Source: an uncultured Actinomycetes bacterium | GTDB taxonomy: Bacteria; Actinomycetota; Acidimicrobiia; Acidimicrobiales; RAAP-2 | Direction of reading: 5' to 3' | Assembly: GCA_903871335.1 (NCBI GenBank) | Contig: CAIQGE010000010.1 | Coordinates: forward strand, 101,851 to 165,850 | Length of the DNA stretch: 64,000 bases | Part shown: positions 7,586-16,667 of the stretch, piece by piece | Position numbering within the stretch: position 1 is the first letter of the stretch | Layout: each line of letters begins with the position of its first letter | Translations under genes and position numbers: made by a program | The notes under the pieces: generated by a model | What the model saw: only the letters and a program-made list of their open reading frames with translations | Told to the model about the DNA's origin: nothing | Database searches by the model: none

Positions 7586-8055
7586 GAGATTTCCTCCAAC
7601 AGGATGACGGCACTGGCGCCGATTCCCTCGCCGCGGCCGATGGCGCCGAGACCTTCGGTCGTCGTCGCCTTGACCGAGATGGGCGCACCCACCACCATGC
7701 TCAGGCTGCTCGCCATCGAGGACATAAAAGGTGCGAGCTTGGGTTGCTCGGCGATGATGGTGACGTCGCCCGAGACGGGACGAAGCCCTTCTTCATTGAC
7801 GAGAATCAGCGTCTGCTCGAGAAGTCGCAGCGACGGCACGTCCTTGTGCGCGGGGTCGCGATCAGAAAAGTGACGACCAAGGTCACCCAGTCCGGCGGCA
7901 CCCAGGAGTGCGTCACACAGCGCGTGAGTGGCCGCGTCCGCGTCGGAGTGACCCTCCAGACCTCGTTCACCGGCCAGATGCACCAAACCCAGCCACAGCG
8001 GGCGCTGAGGATCGCTGCTGAAGCGGTGGACGTCGATACCCTGACCGATTCTCAC
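7582..8055 (-). CDS. ispF: 2-C-methyl-D-erythritol 2,4-cyclodiphosphate synthase
   Basis: This 157-residue enzyme makes the cyclic diphosphate in the MEP route to isoprenoid precursors. It shows GQGIDVHRF with the zinc ligands Asp and His, HSDADAATHALCDALLGAAGLGDLGRHF, and VKATTTEGLGAIGRGEG. The GTG start at 8055 overlaps the ispD stop (GTGA). The order carD-ispD-ispF is conserved in actinobacteria, including M. tuberculosis. Confidence 0.96.
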   Translation of the reverse strand: MRIGQGIDVHRFSSDPQRPLWLGLVHLAGERGLEGHSDADAATHALCDALLGAAGLGDLGRHFSDRDPAHKDVPSLRLLEQTLILVNEEGLRPVSGDVTIIAEQPKLAPFMSSMASSLSMVVGAPISVKATTTEGLGAIGRGEGIGASAVILLEEIS

Positions 8056-8693
8056 TCGACACCGTCCGCGAGTCGCAGAAGGCGGTCGAGATCTTGGGGT
8101 TCGGTGACCTTCAGGTTTGAGGCTTCCCCCGGCACGATCACCACTTTGGCGCCGCGCTCTTCGAGGAGAGCCGCGTCGTCGGTCGCTTCACCCTCCGCGG
8201 CGTGCGCGGCGAGCAGAGCCTCAGAGCGGAAGGCCTGGGGGGTTTGCACGGTGACCAAATCATCGCGCGGCACGGTCGCCGCGACGCGCCACGGACGGTC
8301 GTGATCCACCCGCTTGACGGTGTCGGTAATGGCGAGTCCCGGAATAGCCGCGTCGGCACCGTTGGCGACGGCGTCCACGACCGAGCGAAAGAGTTCGGGG
8401 GACGCCAACGGTCGGGCGGCGTCGTGAACCACGACGATGTCCGCGTCGCCACAGTGCGCGAGGCCCGCGCGCACGGACGCGGAACGGGTGTCGCCTCCGG
8501 TCACCACGAGATCAGCGCCCTCGCCGCTGCCGTCGTAGCTAGAAGGCACGACGAGCACAACCAGTTCAGCCACGTGGTGAGCATTCGCGACGCTGTGCGC
8601 CGCGATCGTCGCACCCGCGAAGGGTGCGAACTGCTTCGGACCACCGAAGCGAACGCCTCGACCGCCCGCCACAACGACGGCGGCGACACGCAT
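8052..8693 (-). CDS. ispD: 2-C-methyl-D-erythritol 4-phosphate cytidylyltransferase
   Basis: This 213-residue enzyme forms CDP-methylerythritol from CTP and MEP, the third step of the MEP route. It shows the nucleotide-binding start VAAVVVAGGRGVRFGGPKQF, VVVHDAARPL for metal and substrate binding, and AAIPGLAITDTVKRV. It begins 2 nt after the carD stop. The preceding gene is a transcription regulator and the following one is ispF, so the pathway enzymes are co-expressed. Confidence 0.96.
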   Translation of the reverse strand: MRVAAVVVAGGRGVRFGGPKQFAPFAGATIAAHSVANAHHVAELVVLVVPSSYDGSGEGADLVVTGGDTRSASVRAGLAHCGDADIVVVHDAARPLASPELFRSVVDAVANGADAAIPGLAITDTVKRVDHDRPWRVAATVPRDDLVTVQTPQAFRSEALLAAHAAEGEATDDAALLEERGAKVVIVPGEASNLKVTEPQDLDRLLRLADGVE

Positions 8694-8695
8694 CG

Positions 8696-9184
8696 CTACG
8701 GAAGGACGGAGGCGAGCTTTTCCTCGGCCGCCTGTTCGTCCACGTTCAACGCGAAGGTCAACTCGGACACCAAAATCTGCCGAGCGCGCGTCAGCATGCG
8801 CTTCTCTCCCGCCGACAGTCCCTTGTCCTTGTCACGGATCGACAGGTTCCGCACGACTTCGGCGACTTGATAGATGTCGCCGCTGCGCAGCTTCTCGGAG
8901 TGGTTCTTAAAGCGGCGCGACCAGTTGGTCGGCATGCGCGCTTCCTTCTTGCGCAACACGGCGAAGACTTCTTCGACTTCCTCGTCGTTGATCACATCAC
9001 GAAGACCCACGGACTCCGCGTTGGCGACGGGGACCATCAATGTGAGATCGGTGTAGGCGACCTTGAGCTTCAGGTAGTCCTGCTTTTGGCCGAAGGCTTC
9101 CTTCTTTTCAACCTTCTCGACGACGCAGGCTCCGTGGTGCGGGTAGACCAAACGGTCACCCTTCTTGTACTTCCGAGCGGTCAT
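8696..9184 (-). CDS. carD: CarD-family transcription regulator
   Basis: This 162-residue protein binds RNA polymerase beta and the upstream fork of promoters, and stabilises open complexes. The N-terminal RNAP-interacting domain (KGDRLVYPHHGACVVEKVEKKEAFG) and the C-terminal helical DNA-binding domain (NWSRRFKNHSEKLRSGDIYQVAEVVRNL) are both complete. The Trp in NWSRRFK matches the promoter-wedging Trp of mycobacterial CarD. AGGAG lies 9 nt before ATG 9184. A TAGAAT -10 box about 55 nt upstream gives a normal leader, unlike many genes here. Confidence 0.96.
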   Translation of the reverse strand: MTARKYKKGDRLVYPHHGACVVEKVEKKEAFGQKQDYLKLKVAYTDLTLMVPVANAESVGLRDVINDEEVEEVFAVLRKKEARMPTNWSRRFKNHSEKLRSGDIYQVAEVVRNLSIRDKDKGLSAGEKRMLTRARQILVSELTFALNVDEQAAEEKLASVLP

Positions 9185-9239
9185 GAACCAGTGCTCCTAG
9201 AAAGGGGAAAACGCCGATGTTGGCGCTTGGGGGTTTCCC

Positions 9240-9245
9240 ATTCTA
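9240..9245 (-). promoter_or_regulatory. -10 box TAGAAT for carD
   Basis: TAGAAT on the minus strand would start transcription about 48 nt before carD ATG 9184. No consensus -35 was found at 17 nt. Confidence 0.5.
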
Positions 9246-9277
9246 CCGCACTTTTTGACTTTTCGTTTGGAGCGCCT

Positions 9278-10618
9278 TTATCCAGCCGTGACAACGGCTA
9301 ACGCCTCGGATAAAGACTGGCAACGGCGCACCACAATTCCGTCAACATCGTCGATGTCGCCACTCGACGGCACGAGAACCGTGGTCACGCCGAGACGCGC
9401 CAATTCCCTCACTCGGCGCGTGAGGCCACCCACGCTTCTCAGTTCGCCCGCGAGACCCACTTCCCCGAGCGCCGCCCACTCCCGGGGAACAGAAAAACCT
9501 TTCGCGACTGACGCGACGGCTAACGCAATGGCGAGATCCGCCGCCGGCTCCACGGCGGGGAGACCACCGGCCGTTGTCGCGAACACGTCGCTGCCGCTCA
9601 CGTCCACGTTGCAGCGTGCCTCGAGCACCGCGAGAAGCAGCGAGAGTCGTTGGGACGAGACCGCGTGGGCAACCCGGCGAGGCGACCCGGATCCCGTGGC
9701 CACGAGAGCCTGGATCTCCACGACCATGGAACGCGACCCGTCCGTGATGACCGTCGAGACGACACCCGGCACGTCGAGAGCGGGGCCGCGCATGGAGACC
9801 GACGGGTCCGGCACCTCTCGCAGCCCGTCGCCCGCCATTTCCAAGAGACCAACTTCGCCGGTCGGACCGAAGCGGTGCTTGAGTGCGCGAATGAGTCGCA
9901 AGGGACCATTGCGGTCCCCGTCGACTCGAATCACCGTGTCCACCAGGTGCTCCAACGCGCGTGGTCCGCTGAGCTCGCCGTCCTTGGTGACGTGGCCGAC
10001 CAGGATCAGGGCAACCCCCGTGCGTTTCGCAATTCCACAGAGAACTTCGGCGGCGTTGCGCACTTGGGTGACCGAACCAGCGACCGAGCCGAGGGAGTCA
10101 TCCACCATCGCGGAGACGGAGTCCACGACGCAGAGCGCGGGCGACTGCTTCGTCAACGTGGCCGCGGCCGCCGCGACGTCCGACGTGGCGACCACGTTGA
10201 GACCAGTTGGAACGTCGCCGAGTCGGCGAGCTCGCTGCGCGACCTGTTCCGCAGATTCCTCGGCCGCGACGAGTAATACGTTCTCACCACGTTGCGCGTG
10301 GGCGCGAAGAGCCATCAACGCGAGGGTGGACTTTCCGATTCCCGGTTCACCGAACAGCAAAGTCGTCGATCCTGGAACCAACCCGCCGCCGAGCACGCGA
10401 TCGAGCTCGCCGACGCCCGACGAACGGTGACCGCTCGCGTGGTCGCCGACTTCGTGAAGTGCCGTGACGTCCATGGGTGACGACGCCTTGCGGGTGGCTT
10501 GCACCACCGCACTTTCGCTAATGGAATTCCACGCTCCACACGACGGGCAGCGACCCGCCCATCGAGGGGACGTGGCGCCGCACTCCGCGCATAGGAAACT
10601 CGACGACGTGCGACTCAC
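9278..10618 (-). CDS. radA: DNA repair protein RadA (Sms)
   Basis: This 446-residue RecA-like ATPase helps process recombination intermediates. The four-Cys zinc finger uses Cys 10, 13, 24 and 27. The Walker A is FGEPGIGKST. The RadA-specific motif, normally KNRFG, reads KHRFG here, within ALKHRFGPTGEVG. The C-terminal domain is Lon-protease-like. The GTG start at 10618 is set by TAGCGT 6 nt upstream. It lies just downstream of clpC on the same strand, a neighbourhood also seen in Firmicutes. Confidence 0.95.
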   Translation of the reverse strand: MSRTSSSFLCAECGATSPRWAGRCPSCGAWNSISESAVVQATRKASSPMDVTALHEVGDHASGHRSSGVGELDRVLGGGLVPGSTTLLFGEPGIGKSTLALMALRAHAQRGENVLLVAAEESAEQVAQRARRLGDVPTGLNVVATSDVAAAAATLTKQSPALCVVDSVSAMVDDSLGSVAGSVTQVRNAAEVLCGIAKRTGVALILVGHVTKDGELSGPRALEHLVDTVIRVDGDRNGPLRLIRALKHRFGPTGEVGLLEMAGDGLREVPDPSVSMRGPALDVPGVVSTVITDGSRSMVVEIQALVATGSGSPRRVAHAVSSQRLSLLLAVLEARCNVDVSGSDVFATTAGGLPAVEPAADLAIALAVASVAKGFSVPREWAALGEVGLAGELRSVGGLTRRVRELARLGVTTVLVPSSGDIDDVDGIVVRRCQSLSEALAVVTAG

Positions 10619-10624
10619 ATCGAC

Positions 10625-10630
10625 ACGCTA
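10625..10630 (-). promoter_or_regulatory. Leaderless -10 element TAGCGT for radA
   Basis: TAGCGT on the minus strand lies 6 nt before GTG 10618. Confidence 0.6.
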
Positions 10631-10647
10631 AAGCGAGCGTGTGACGA

Positions 10648-13146
10648 CTACGCGCTGGGCGCGGCGTCGAAGTCAACCGACGGGGGAAGTCCCTCGACGG
10701 CATCGAACGACAGTGCCGGACCGTCATCGCCTTCGATGACGTCCACCACGATCGTCTGGCCCGCGCGGAATTCCTTAAACAGAATCTTCTCGCTGAGCAC
10801 GTCTTCGACGTAGGTCTGAATCGCCCGACGCAGCGGTCGCGCACCCAGTTCGGGGTCGTAGCCCTTATCCGCAAGGAAACTCTGGGCGCCCGCCGACAAC
10901 TCGAGTCCGAGTCCCTGCACCGAGAGCTGCTCGCGCAGACGCTGGATGAAGAGGTCGGCGATCAAGATCACTTCAGGCTTGGTCAGTTCGTGGAAGACGA
11001 TCGTGTCGTCGATGCGGTTCAAGAACTCCGGACGGAAGTGCGCCTTCAAAGCGGCGTGCACCTTCTCCTTCATGCGTTCGTGCGTCGCCGCCTCGCTGCC
11101 CTTGGCGAAACCAATGGACGCGCGACGCAGGTCGGCCGTGCCGAGGTTCGAGGTCATGATCAGAATCGTGTTCTTGAAGTCCACGACGCGACCCTGCGCG
11201 TCGGTCAAGCGACCGTCTTCGAGAATCTGCAGCAACGTGTTGAAGACGTCGGGGTGCGCCTTTTCGACTTCGTCGAAGAGAACCACCGAGAACGGCTTGC
11301 GGCGGACGGCTTCGGTCAACTGACCACCTTCGTCGTACCCGACGTAGCCCGGGGGCGAACCGACCAAGCGACTCACGGTGTGCTTTTCCATGTACTCGGA
11401 CATGTCGAGCTGGATCAACGCGTCCTCGTCGTCAAAGAGGAACTCGGCCAGCGTCTTGGCGAGTTCGGTCTTACCGACACCGGTCGGACCGAGGAAGATG
11501 AACGATCCCGCCGGGCGCTTCGGGTCTTTGAGGCCCGCTCGCGTGCGACGAATCGCGCGACTCAGAGCCTTGATGGCCTCTTCTTGTCCCACGATGCGCT
11601 TGTGGAGTTCTTCTTCCATACGAAGCAACTTCGACGTCTCTTCCTCGGTGAGGCGATAGACGGGAATACCGGTCCAGTTCGCCAGGACTTCGGCGATGGT
11701 CTCTTCATCGACTACGTCGAAGGTCTTGGCTCCGGCGGCCTTGGCGGTCGCGTCGAGCTCTTCCTTCTTCGCGATGGCCTCGCGCTCCTGCTCTTCGAGA
11801 CGCTTGGCCTGTTCGAGGGCACCCTTTTCGAGCGCGGACTCCTTGTCCGCTCGCAAGCGGAGAATCTCTTCGTCCAACTTGCGCTGAGCCGGGGGCGCGT
11901 CCATGCGACGAATTCGTAGACGGCTACCCGCTTCGTCAATGAGGTCAATGGCCTTGTCCGGTAGGAAACGGTCCGCGATGTAGCGATCGGCCAAGTTCGC
12001 CGCGGCGATTAGAGCCTGATCGGTGATGGTGACCGCGTGGAACTCCTCGTAGACCTCGCGCAGACCCTTCAGGATCTCAATGGTCATGGCCACCGACGGC
12101 TGCTCCACCTTGACGGGCTGGAATCGGCGCTCGAGGGCGGCGTCCTTTTCGATGTGCTTACGGTATTCGTCGATCGTGGTAGCGCCCACGGTCTGCAGTT
12201 CGCCGCGCGCCAGCATGGGCTTCAAGATCGAGGCGGCGTCAATGGCACCCTCGGCGGCACCCGCGCCCACCAGCGTGTGGATCTCGTCAATGAACAAGAT
12301 GATGTCGCCGCGGGTGCGGATTTCCTTGAGCACCTTCTTCAGGCGCTCTTCGAAATCACCTCGGTAGCGACTACCGGCGACGAGAGCTCCGAGGTCGAGG
12401 GTGTAGATCTGCTTGTCGGCCAACGTGACGGGCACCTGATTGGCCACGACACGCTGCGCCAAGCCCTCAACGATGGCGGTCTTGCCGACGCCGGGTTCAC
12501 CAATGAGCACCGGGTTGTTCTTGGTGCGACGCGAGAGCACCTGCATCACGCGCTCGATTTCCTTTTCGCGTCCGACCAGCGGGTCGAGCTTGCCCTCGCG
12601 AGCGAGCTGCGTGAGGTTGCGGCCGAACTGATCGAGCACCGCCGAACCGTTTGACGCGTCGCCTTCGGTCTTGCCCTGGGGGCCGGCCGCGGCGTTGGCG
12701 TCCTTGCCGGGCTGACCCGACATCATTTGAATCACTTGCTGGCGCACGCGGGCCAGATCGGCCCCGCTTTGCACCAGGACCTGAGCGGCCACGCCGTCAC
12801 CCTCGCGAACGAGGCCGAGGAGCATGTGCTCGGTGCCGATGTAGGAGTGACCGAGTTGCAGCGCTTCGCGCAGCGACAATTCGAGGACCTTCTTCGCCCG
12901 AGGGGTGAAGGGGGGAGATCCGGGCGAGGGGTTGGTGTTGGTGCCAATCGCTTCTTCGACCTTTTCGCGGACGGCCTCAAACGTGATGCCCAGGGCATCG
13001 AGCGCCTTCGCGGCGACTCCTTCACCTTCACGGATGAGCCCGAGCAGGATGTGCTCGGTTCCGATGAAGGCGTGATTGAGCTCACGAGCTTCTTCCTGCG
13101 CGAGGACGAGCACTCGGCGGGCACGGTCTGTAAAGCGTTCGAACAA
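10648..13146 (-). CDS. clpC: ATP-dependent Clp protease ATPase subunit ClpC
   Basis: This 832-residue Hsp100 unfoldase feeds substrates to ClpP. Two N-terminal Clp repeats ([21 protein letters not shown] and [21 protein letters not shown]) come first. AAA domain 1 follows with Walker [10 protein letters not shown], then the middle coiled coil, then AAA domain 2 with GPTGVGKTE and the sensor region [10 protein letters not shown]. The TTG at 13146 is chosen because it gives the canonical start [11 protein letters not shown] and lies 6 nt after GGGAGG. An upstream in-frame TTG at 13152 touches that site. ClpC is the main housekeeping Clp ATPase in actinobacteria. Confidence 0.97.
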   Translation of the reverse strand: MFERFTDRARRVLVLAQEEARELNHAFIGTEHILLGLIREGEGVAAKALDALGITFEAVREKVEEAIGTNTNPSPGSPPFTPRAKKVLELSLREALQLGHSYIGTEHMLLGLVREGDGVAAQVLVQSGADLARVRQQVIQMMSGQPGKDANAAAGPQGKTEGDASNGSAVLDQFGRNLTQLAREGKLDPLVGREKEIERVMQVLSRRTKNNPVLIGEPGVGKTAIVEGLAQRVVANQVPVTLADKQIYTLDLGALVAGSRYRGDFEERLKKVLKEIRTRGDIILFIDEIHTLVGAGAAEGAIDAASILKPMLARGELQTVGATTIDEYRKHIEKDAALERRFQPVKVEQPSVAMTIEILKGLREVYEEFHAVTITDQALIAAANLADRYIADRFLPDKAIDLIDEAGSRLRIRRMDAPPAQRKLDEEILRLRADKESALEKGALEQAKRLEEQEREAIAKKEELDATAKAAGAKTFDVVDEETIAEVLANWTGIPVYRLTEEETSKLLRMEEELHKRIVGQEEAIKALSRAIRRTRAGLKDPKRPAGSFIFLGPTGVGKTELAKTLAEFLFDDEDALIQLDMSEYMEKHTVSRLVGSPPGYVGYDEGGQLTEAVRRKPFSVVLFDEVEKAHPDVFNTLLQILEDGRLTDAQGRVVDFKNTILIMTSNLGTADLRRASIGFAKGSEAATHERMKEKVHAALKAHFRPEFLNRIDDTIVFHELTKPEVILIADLFIQRLREQLSVQGLGLELSAGAQSFLADKGYDPELGARPLRRAIQTYVEDVLSEKILFKEFRAGQTIVVDVIEGDDGPALSFDAVEGLPPSVDFDAAPSA

Positions 13147-13173
13147 GGCCAACCTCCCGTTGGTTCAATCCTG

Positions 13174-13179
13174 AGTGTA
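13174..13179 (-). promoter_or_regulatory. Candidate -10 box TACACT for clpC
   Basis: TACACT on the minus strand lies 27 nt before TTG 13146. Its predicted start site leaves a leader of about 20 nt that contains the ribosome-binding site. Confidence 0.4.
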
Positions 13180-13233
13180 ACGGTGAAGAGCGCGCTTTCC
13201 TTCTCGGCCGCCTGACCACGTATTACGGCGTTC

Positions 13234-13239
13234 TAGGGT
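13234..13239 (+). promoter_or_regulatory. Leaderless -10 element TAGGGT for the polyprenyl synthase gene
   Basis: TAGGGT lies 6 nt before GTG 13246, with no other start signal. Confidence 0.6.
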
Positions 13240-13245
13240 GGTGGA

Positions 13246-14223
13246 GTGAATCCGCACGATCACCTCCGGCTGCCCCTTGTAGAAAAAGACCTTGCGCGTC
13301 TCGAAACCCTTTTGGCGGATTCCGTCATCATTGGTGACGAATACCTCGATCAAGTCACGACACATTTGATCTACGCGGGCGGTAAGCGTCTTCGACCATT
13401 ACTCGCCGTCTCCTCGGCCACGGGTGGTGCGCACGCCGCGACGCAAGATGATCTGCTCGGCGGTGTCGCGCTCGAACTGATGCACCTCGCGTCGCTCTAC
13501 CACGACGACGTCATGGACGAAGCGGAAATTCGACGCAATGTCGACTCCGTGAACGCTCGCTACGGCAACTTGGTCGCGATTGTCGCCGGTGACTACTTGA
13601 TGGCCCGCTCCGCCGCCATCGCCGCCGACCTCGGCACCGAGATCGCGGGACTCTTGGCCCGCACGCTCGCGTGGTTAACGCGCGGACAGGTCTCCGAAGT
13701 GCGCACGTCGTTTTCCATTGAGCGCAACGAGGCCGACTACTACGAGGCCATCGAGGGCAAGACCGCCTCATTAATGGCCTCGAGTTGTCGCGTCGGCGCG
13801 CTCACCGCGCAGCGGCCCGCCAGCGAAGTCGAAGCCCTCACCGAGTTCGGTCGCCGGTTCGGCATGATCTACCAATTACGCGACGACGTCCTCGACATCG
13901 TGGCCACCGACGGTCAACTCGGTAAGCCCGCCGGCCAGGACCTCGCCGAGGGGATCTACACCCTTCCCGTACTCGTTGCTCTGCGCGACGGTGACATCGG
14001 CAACGAGCTTCGCGACATCCTGGGCTCACCGCTCGATGACGAAGACCGCGAGCGAGCGCGCAAGATGGTGGTGGCGACCGACGGTGTGGCCGCCACGTTG
14101 CGCGCCACCCACGAACACCTCGTTGAGGCGCACCGCACGTTGGAAGAACTCCCCGAGGCGGACTTGCGCACTGGCCTGGGTGCCCTCGTGTCCTCTCTCG
14201 TCGAGGATCTGCCGGTCGCTTAG
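13246..14223 (+). CDS. Polyprenyl diphosphate synthase (trans-isoprenyl chain elongation)
   Basis: This 325-residue all-helical enzyme adds isopentenyl units to an allylic diphosphate, probably to make a long side chain for a respiratory quinone. It shows GGKRLRPLLAV, the first Asp-rich motif LYHDDVMDEAEIRR, and the second Asp-rich motif YQLRDDVLDIVATDGQLGKPAGQDL. The residues before the first motif (LMHLAS) are small, consistent with a long product, but chain length cannot be fixed from this. The GTG start is set by TAGGGT 6 nt upstream. It is divergent from clpC. Confidence 0.92.
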   Translation: MNPHDHLRLPLVEKDLARLETLLADSVIIGDEYLDQVTTHLIYAGGKRLRPLLAVSSATGGAHAATQDDLLGGVALELMHLASLYHDDVMDEAEIRRNVDSVNARYGNLVAIVAGDYLMARSAAIAADLGTEIAGLLARTLAWLTRGQVSEVRTSFSIERNEADYYEAIEGKTASLMASSCRVGALTAQRPASEVEALTEFGRRFGMIYQLRDDVLDIVATDGQLGKPAGQDLAEGIYTLPVLVALRDGDIGNELRDILGSPLDDEDRERARKMVVATDGVAATLRATHEHLVEAHRTLEELPEADLRTGLGALVSSLVEDLPVA

Positions 14224-14279
14224 AGCGCCCTCTCGGTTTCAGGAAGGCTGTTCACAACTTCCGCGACACCGCGTTCTCG

Positions 14280-16562
14280 CTACTTCACGAGCGAGTTCAA
14301 CGTAGGAGCCGAAACCTCGAATACACCCGCGTCCGAACTCCCCATCACGATAAAAGTGCCACCGACCTCGTTTACGACAAGACTGCTGACACCCGACATT
14401 GTCTTCTCCCACGATGGCGTAACCATCTGCGCCGACGTCCAAGTGGCGGGATTCCCGGCCGATATCCAAACATTTTCTGACGTCGTGCTTCCGACGGCGA
14501 TACAGGAGCTGAGTGTGGCGCACGCCAGAGACTTCACAAATAACGATTGACCCAGCGGTGCGAAGTGAATAAATCGAATGTGACTCAAAGTCCACGTCGC
14601 AGGATTCCCGGTAGTCGAGAACTCGCTACCTTGAACCGACCCACCGACAATCGCGCAATTCGACGTGCTCACGCACGTTACTTGCGTTGACTCAGCGCCG
14701 CCTGCGCTCGATGGAAATGCGATGCTGCGCACGTCCGCTTTCGTCCAGGTTGCGGGATTGCCACTTACCACCGCGAGTCCATTTTGAGTTCCGCCGACAG
14801 CAACACACCACGTGAGGCTCGCGCAATCGACGGACGAAAGAAACAAAGACCCCGCGTTGGAGGGAGCAACAATTTGACGAATTCGCGATGCACTGAAGGA
14901 AGTCGGATTGCCGGCGTACACAACCCCATTTCCATTCCCGGCGTATCCCACGACAACGCACATCGTCGCCGAAACACACGATGATCCCCCGAGCTGCACA
15001 TTGCTCCCGAACGCCGGACCAAAGGTGATCTTCTTCCACGTAGAGCCCGAGATCGTATTTGGCGAACCACTCTGCACGAGAAGACCGTTGTCGGCAGAAC
15101 TTCCGACGAAGAGACAAGACGTCGCCGCACCGCACGATATTGACGCGATCCAATTATTGGTAGCAACAGAGGTCGGAATGCTCCGAGCCGTTGCTGCCGC
15201 CCAGCCCTTCGGATTACCGGTCACTTCGGCATATTCACCTTGATCGTCAAAGCCCAAAGTGGAACACGAGGTCGAGTTGAAACAACTCAACGACATCGTT
15301 CCAAGCGCCGCTCCATATCGTCCCGGTAGGACTATTTCATTGGCAATCGCCTGGCTCCAGCGCGACGGAGCGCCCGCAAGGACGAGGGGTTCCGCTGTGC
15401 CGCTAAAGCCGCTGGCGGCACACATCGTCGAGTCGGCGCACGAAACATCCGCCATCTGCCAATTTCCGCTCCCGATCGGTGCTTTGATCGACTCCAACGA
15501 CACAGTCGAACTTTCCCAATGTGTGGGATCACCCGAAACGAAGAACCTTTGATAGTTGTTTCCACTCCCGATACCTGCGCAAAAATTCATTGTCGGGCAC
15601 ATTGCGGAGTCGAGCAAGGCTCCCCCGCCCAGTGACGATACGAGCGCGGTCGATTGAACAGTTCCACTCGACCAACTCGAGGGGTCGCCCGAAAAAGAAG
15701 CAAAGCCACTCCCCGCCGTACCGAAAGCCACGCAGTCCATCGCGCTGGTGCACTTGACCGCTTGTAAATCCATCCCGCCCAGGTTCGTCGAAGTCAGGTC
15801 GACAACTCGAGATCCCGTGGTGGGCCACGTCATCGGATCGCCTTGCAGCACGAGTGGTTGATAGTTCGAGTCGGTCCCCACCGCCACACACGATGTTTGT
15901 GACACACACGACACGCTTCGCAGAGCGCCTTGAAAATGAGCGGACAATGGCGTATTGGGCGCCGCGTAACGAAAGTCTTGATAGTCCCAATTCGCTGGAT
16001 TTCCTACGATGGCAATTGTTTCGTCGACCAATGGGTCGTAGTAGCCAACCGCCACGCAGAAGGTCTGCGTCACACAAGAGATACCCGTGATGACGGCATT
16101 TTCAGTGGCTTGGCCACTCAACAATCGGAGGCTCGATGATTTCCACTGCGTGGGGTCGCCTTCGATCGTGACGAGATGTTGGTTCCCATCTCGACCGAAG
16201 CCCACACAAAAACTCGATGTCAAGCATTCCAACGTCGTCAAAGTCAAAGTTGACCCCGACGCCACGTCGATCGGAAAGTATCGCAGTTGAGCCAGAGTCC
16301 ACTTTGAAGGATTCCCGATCGCTACGAACGCGCCTCTAGTTGCTGATCCGACCGCGACACAGTTTGTTGCCGTTAGACACGACATGGTCGTTAGCCTGCC
16401 GTGCGCGATCAACCCATTCAGTGCGTTCGTCGACATCGTCGGCGCTGGCGTTGGTGACGACGTCTGAATGCTTGCATGTGCCGTCGAAGTACTCACCGAC
16501 CATGCGCTTAAGATCACGAGTACGCCGATTAGACACCTAGTGCTTCTTGTACGCAGATTCAA
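14280..16562 (-). CDS. Large secreted protein of about 14 Cys-pair repeats, function unknown
   Basis: This 760-residue protein has an N-terminal signal peptide (RCLIGVLVILSAWSVSTSTAHA). The rest is built of repeats of about 45-55 residues. Each repeat carries C-x5-C followed by VAVG-like and a G(D/N)PxxW motif, for example SCVSQTSCVAVG then GDPMTW. Thirteen Cys pairs can be counted, and the last repeat has lost both cysteines. The cysteines probably form short disulfides outside the cell, and the periodicity suggests a beta-propeller-like fold. No catalytic residues or anchor are recognised. TTG 16562 is chosen because GAGGAG lies about 8 nt upstream. Base composition is less GC-rich than the neighbours. 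Confidence 0.8.
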   Translation of the reverse strand: MNLRTRSTRCLIGVLVILSAWSVSTSTAHASIQTSSPTPAPTMSTNALNGLIAHGRLTTMSCLTATNCVAVGSATRGAFVAIGNPSKWTLAQLRYFPIDVASGSTLTLTTLECLTSSFCVGFGRDGNQHLVTIEGDPTQWKSSSLRLLSGQATENAVITGISCVTQTFCVAVGYYDPLVDETIAIVGNPANWDYQDFRYAAPNTPLSAHFQGALRSVSCVSQTSCVAVGTDSNYQPLVLQGDPMTWPTTGSRVVDLTSTNLGGMDLQAVKCTSAMDCVAFGTAGSGFASFSGDPSSWSSGTVQSTALVSSLGGGALLDSAMCPTMNFCAGIGSGNNYQRFFVSGDPTHWESSTVSLESIKAPIGSGNWQMADVSCADSTMCAASGFSGTAEPLVLAGAPSRWSQAIANEIVLPGRYGAALGTMSLSCFNSTSCSTLGFDDQGEYAEVTGNPKGWAAATARSIPTSVATNNWIASISCGAATSCLFVGSSADNGLLVQSGSPNTISGSTWKKITFGPAFGSNVQLGGSSCVSATMCVVVGYAGNGNGVVYAGNPTSFSASRIRQIVAPSNAGSLFLSSVDCASLTWCVAVGGTQNGLAVVSGNPATWTKADVRSIAFPSSAGGAESTQVTCVSTSNCAIVGGSVQGSEFSTTGNPATWTLSHIRFIHFAPLGQSLFVKSLACATLSSCIAVGSTTSENVWISAGNPATWTSAQMVTPSWEKTMSGVSSLVVNEVGGTFIVMGSSDAGVFEVSAPTLNSLVK

Positions 16563-16667
16563 GAGCAGCTCCTCGCGAAGTTCGCAACCTCGTTGGTAGA
16601 CGCATCCTAACTACGCGTGCTTTAGGTCCATGAGAGGCATTCGAAAGCAGAAGATCGAATTGATACG
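16563..16667. other. Intergenic region between lysS and the Cys-repeat gene
   Basis: About 105 nt on the path from lysS to the repeat protein gene. It is less GC-rich than its surroundings. No strong hairpin was seen, so the lysS terminator is not identified. Confidence 0.4.

Noticed and set aside
9255..10430. Open frame of 391 codons opposite radA
   Set aside because: It is a shadow of radA with Ser/Arg/Thr-rich low-complexity translation and no start signals.
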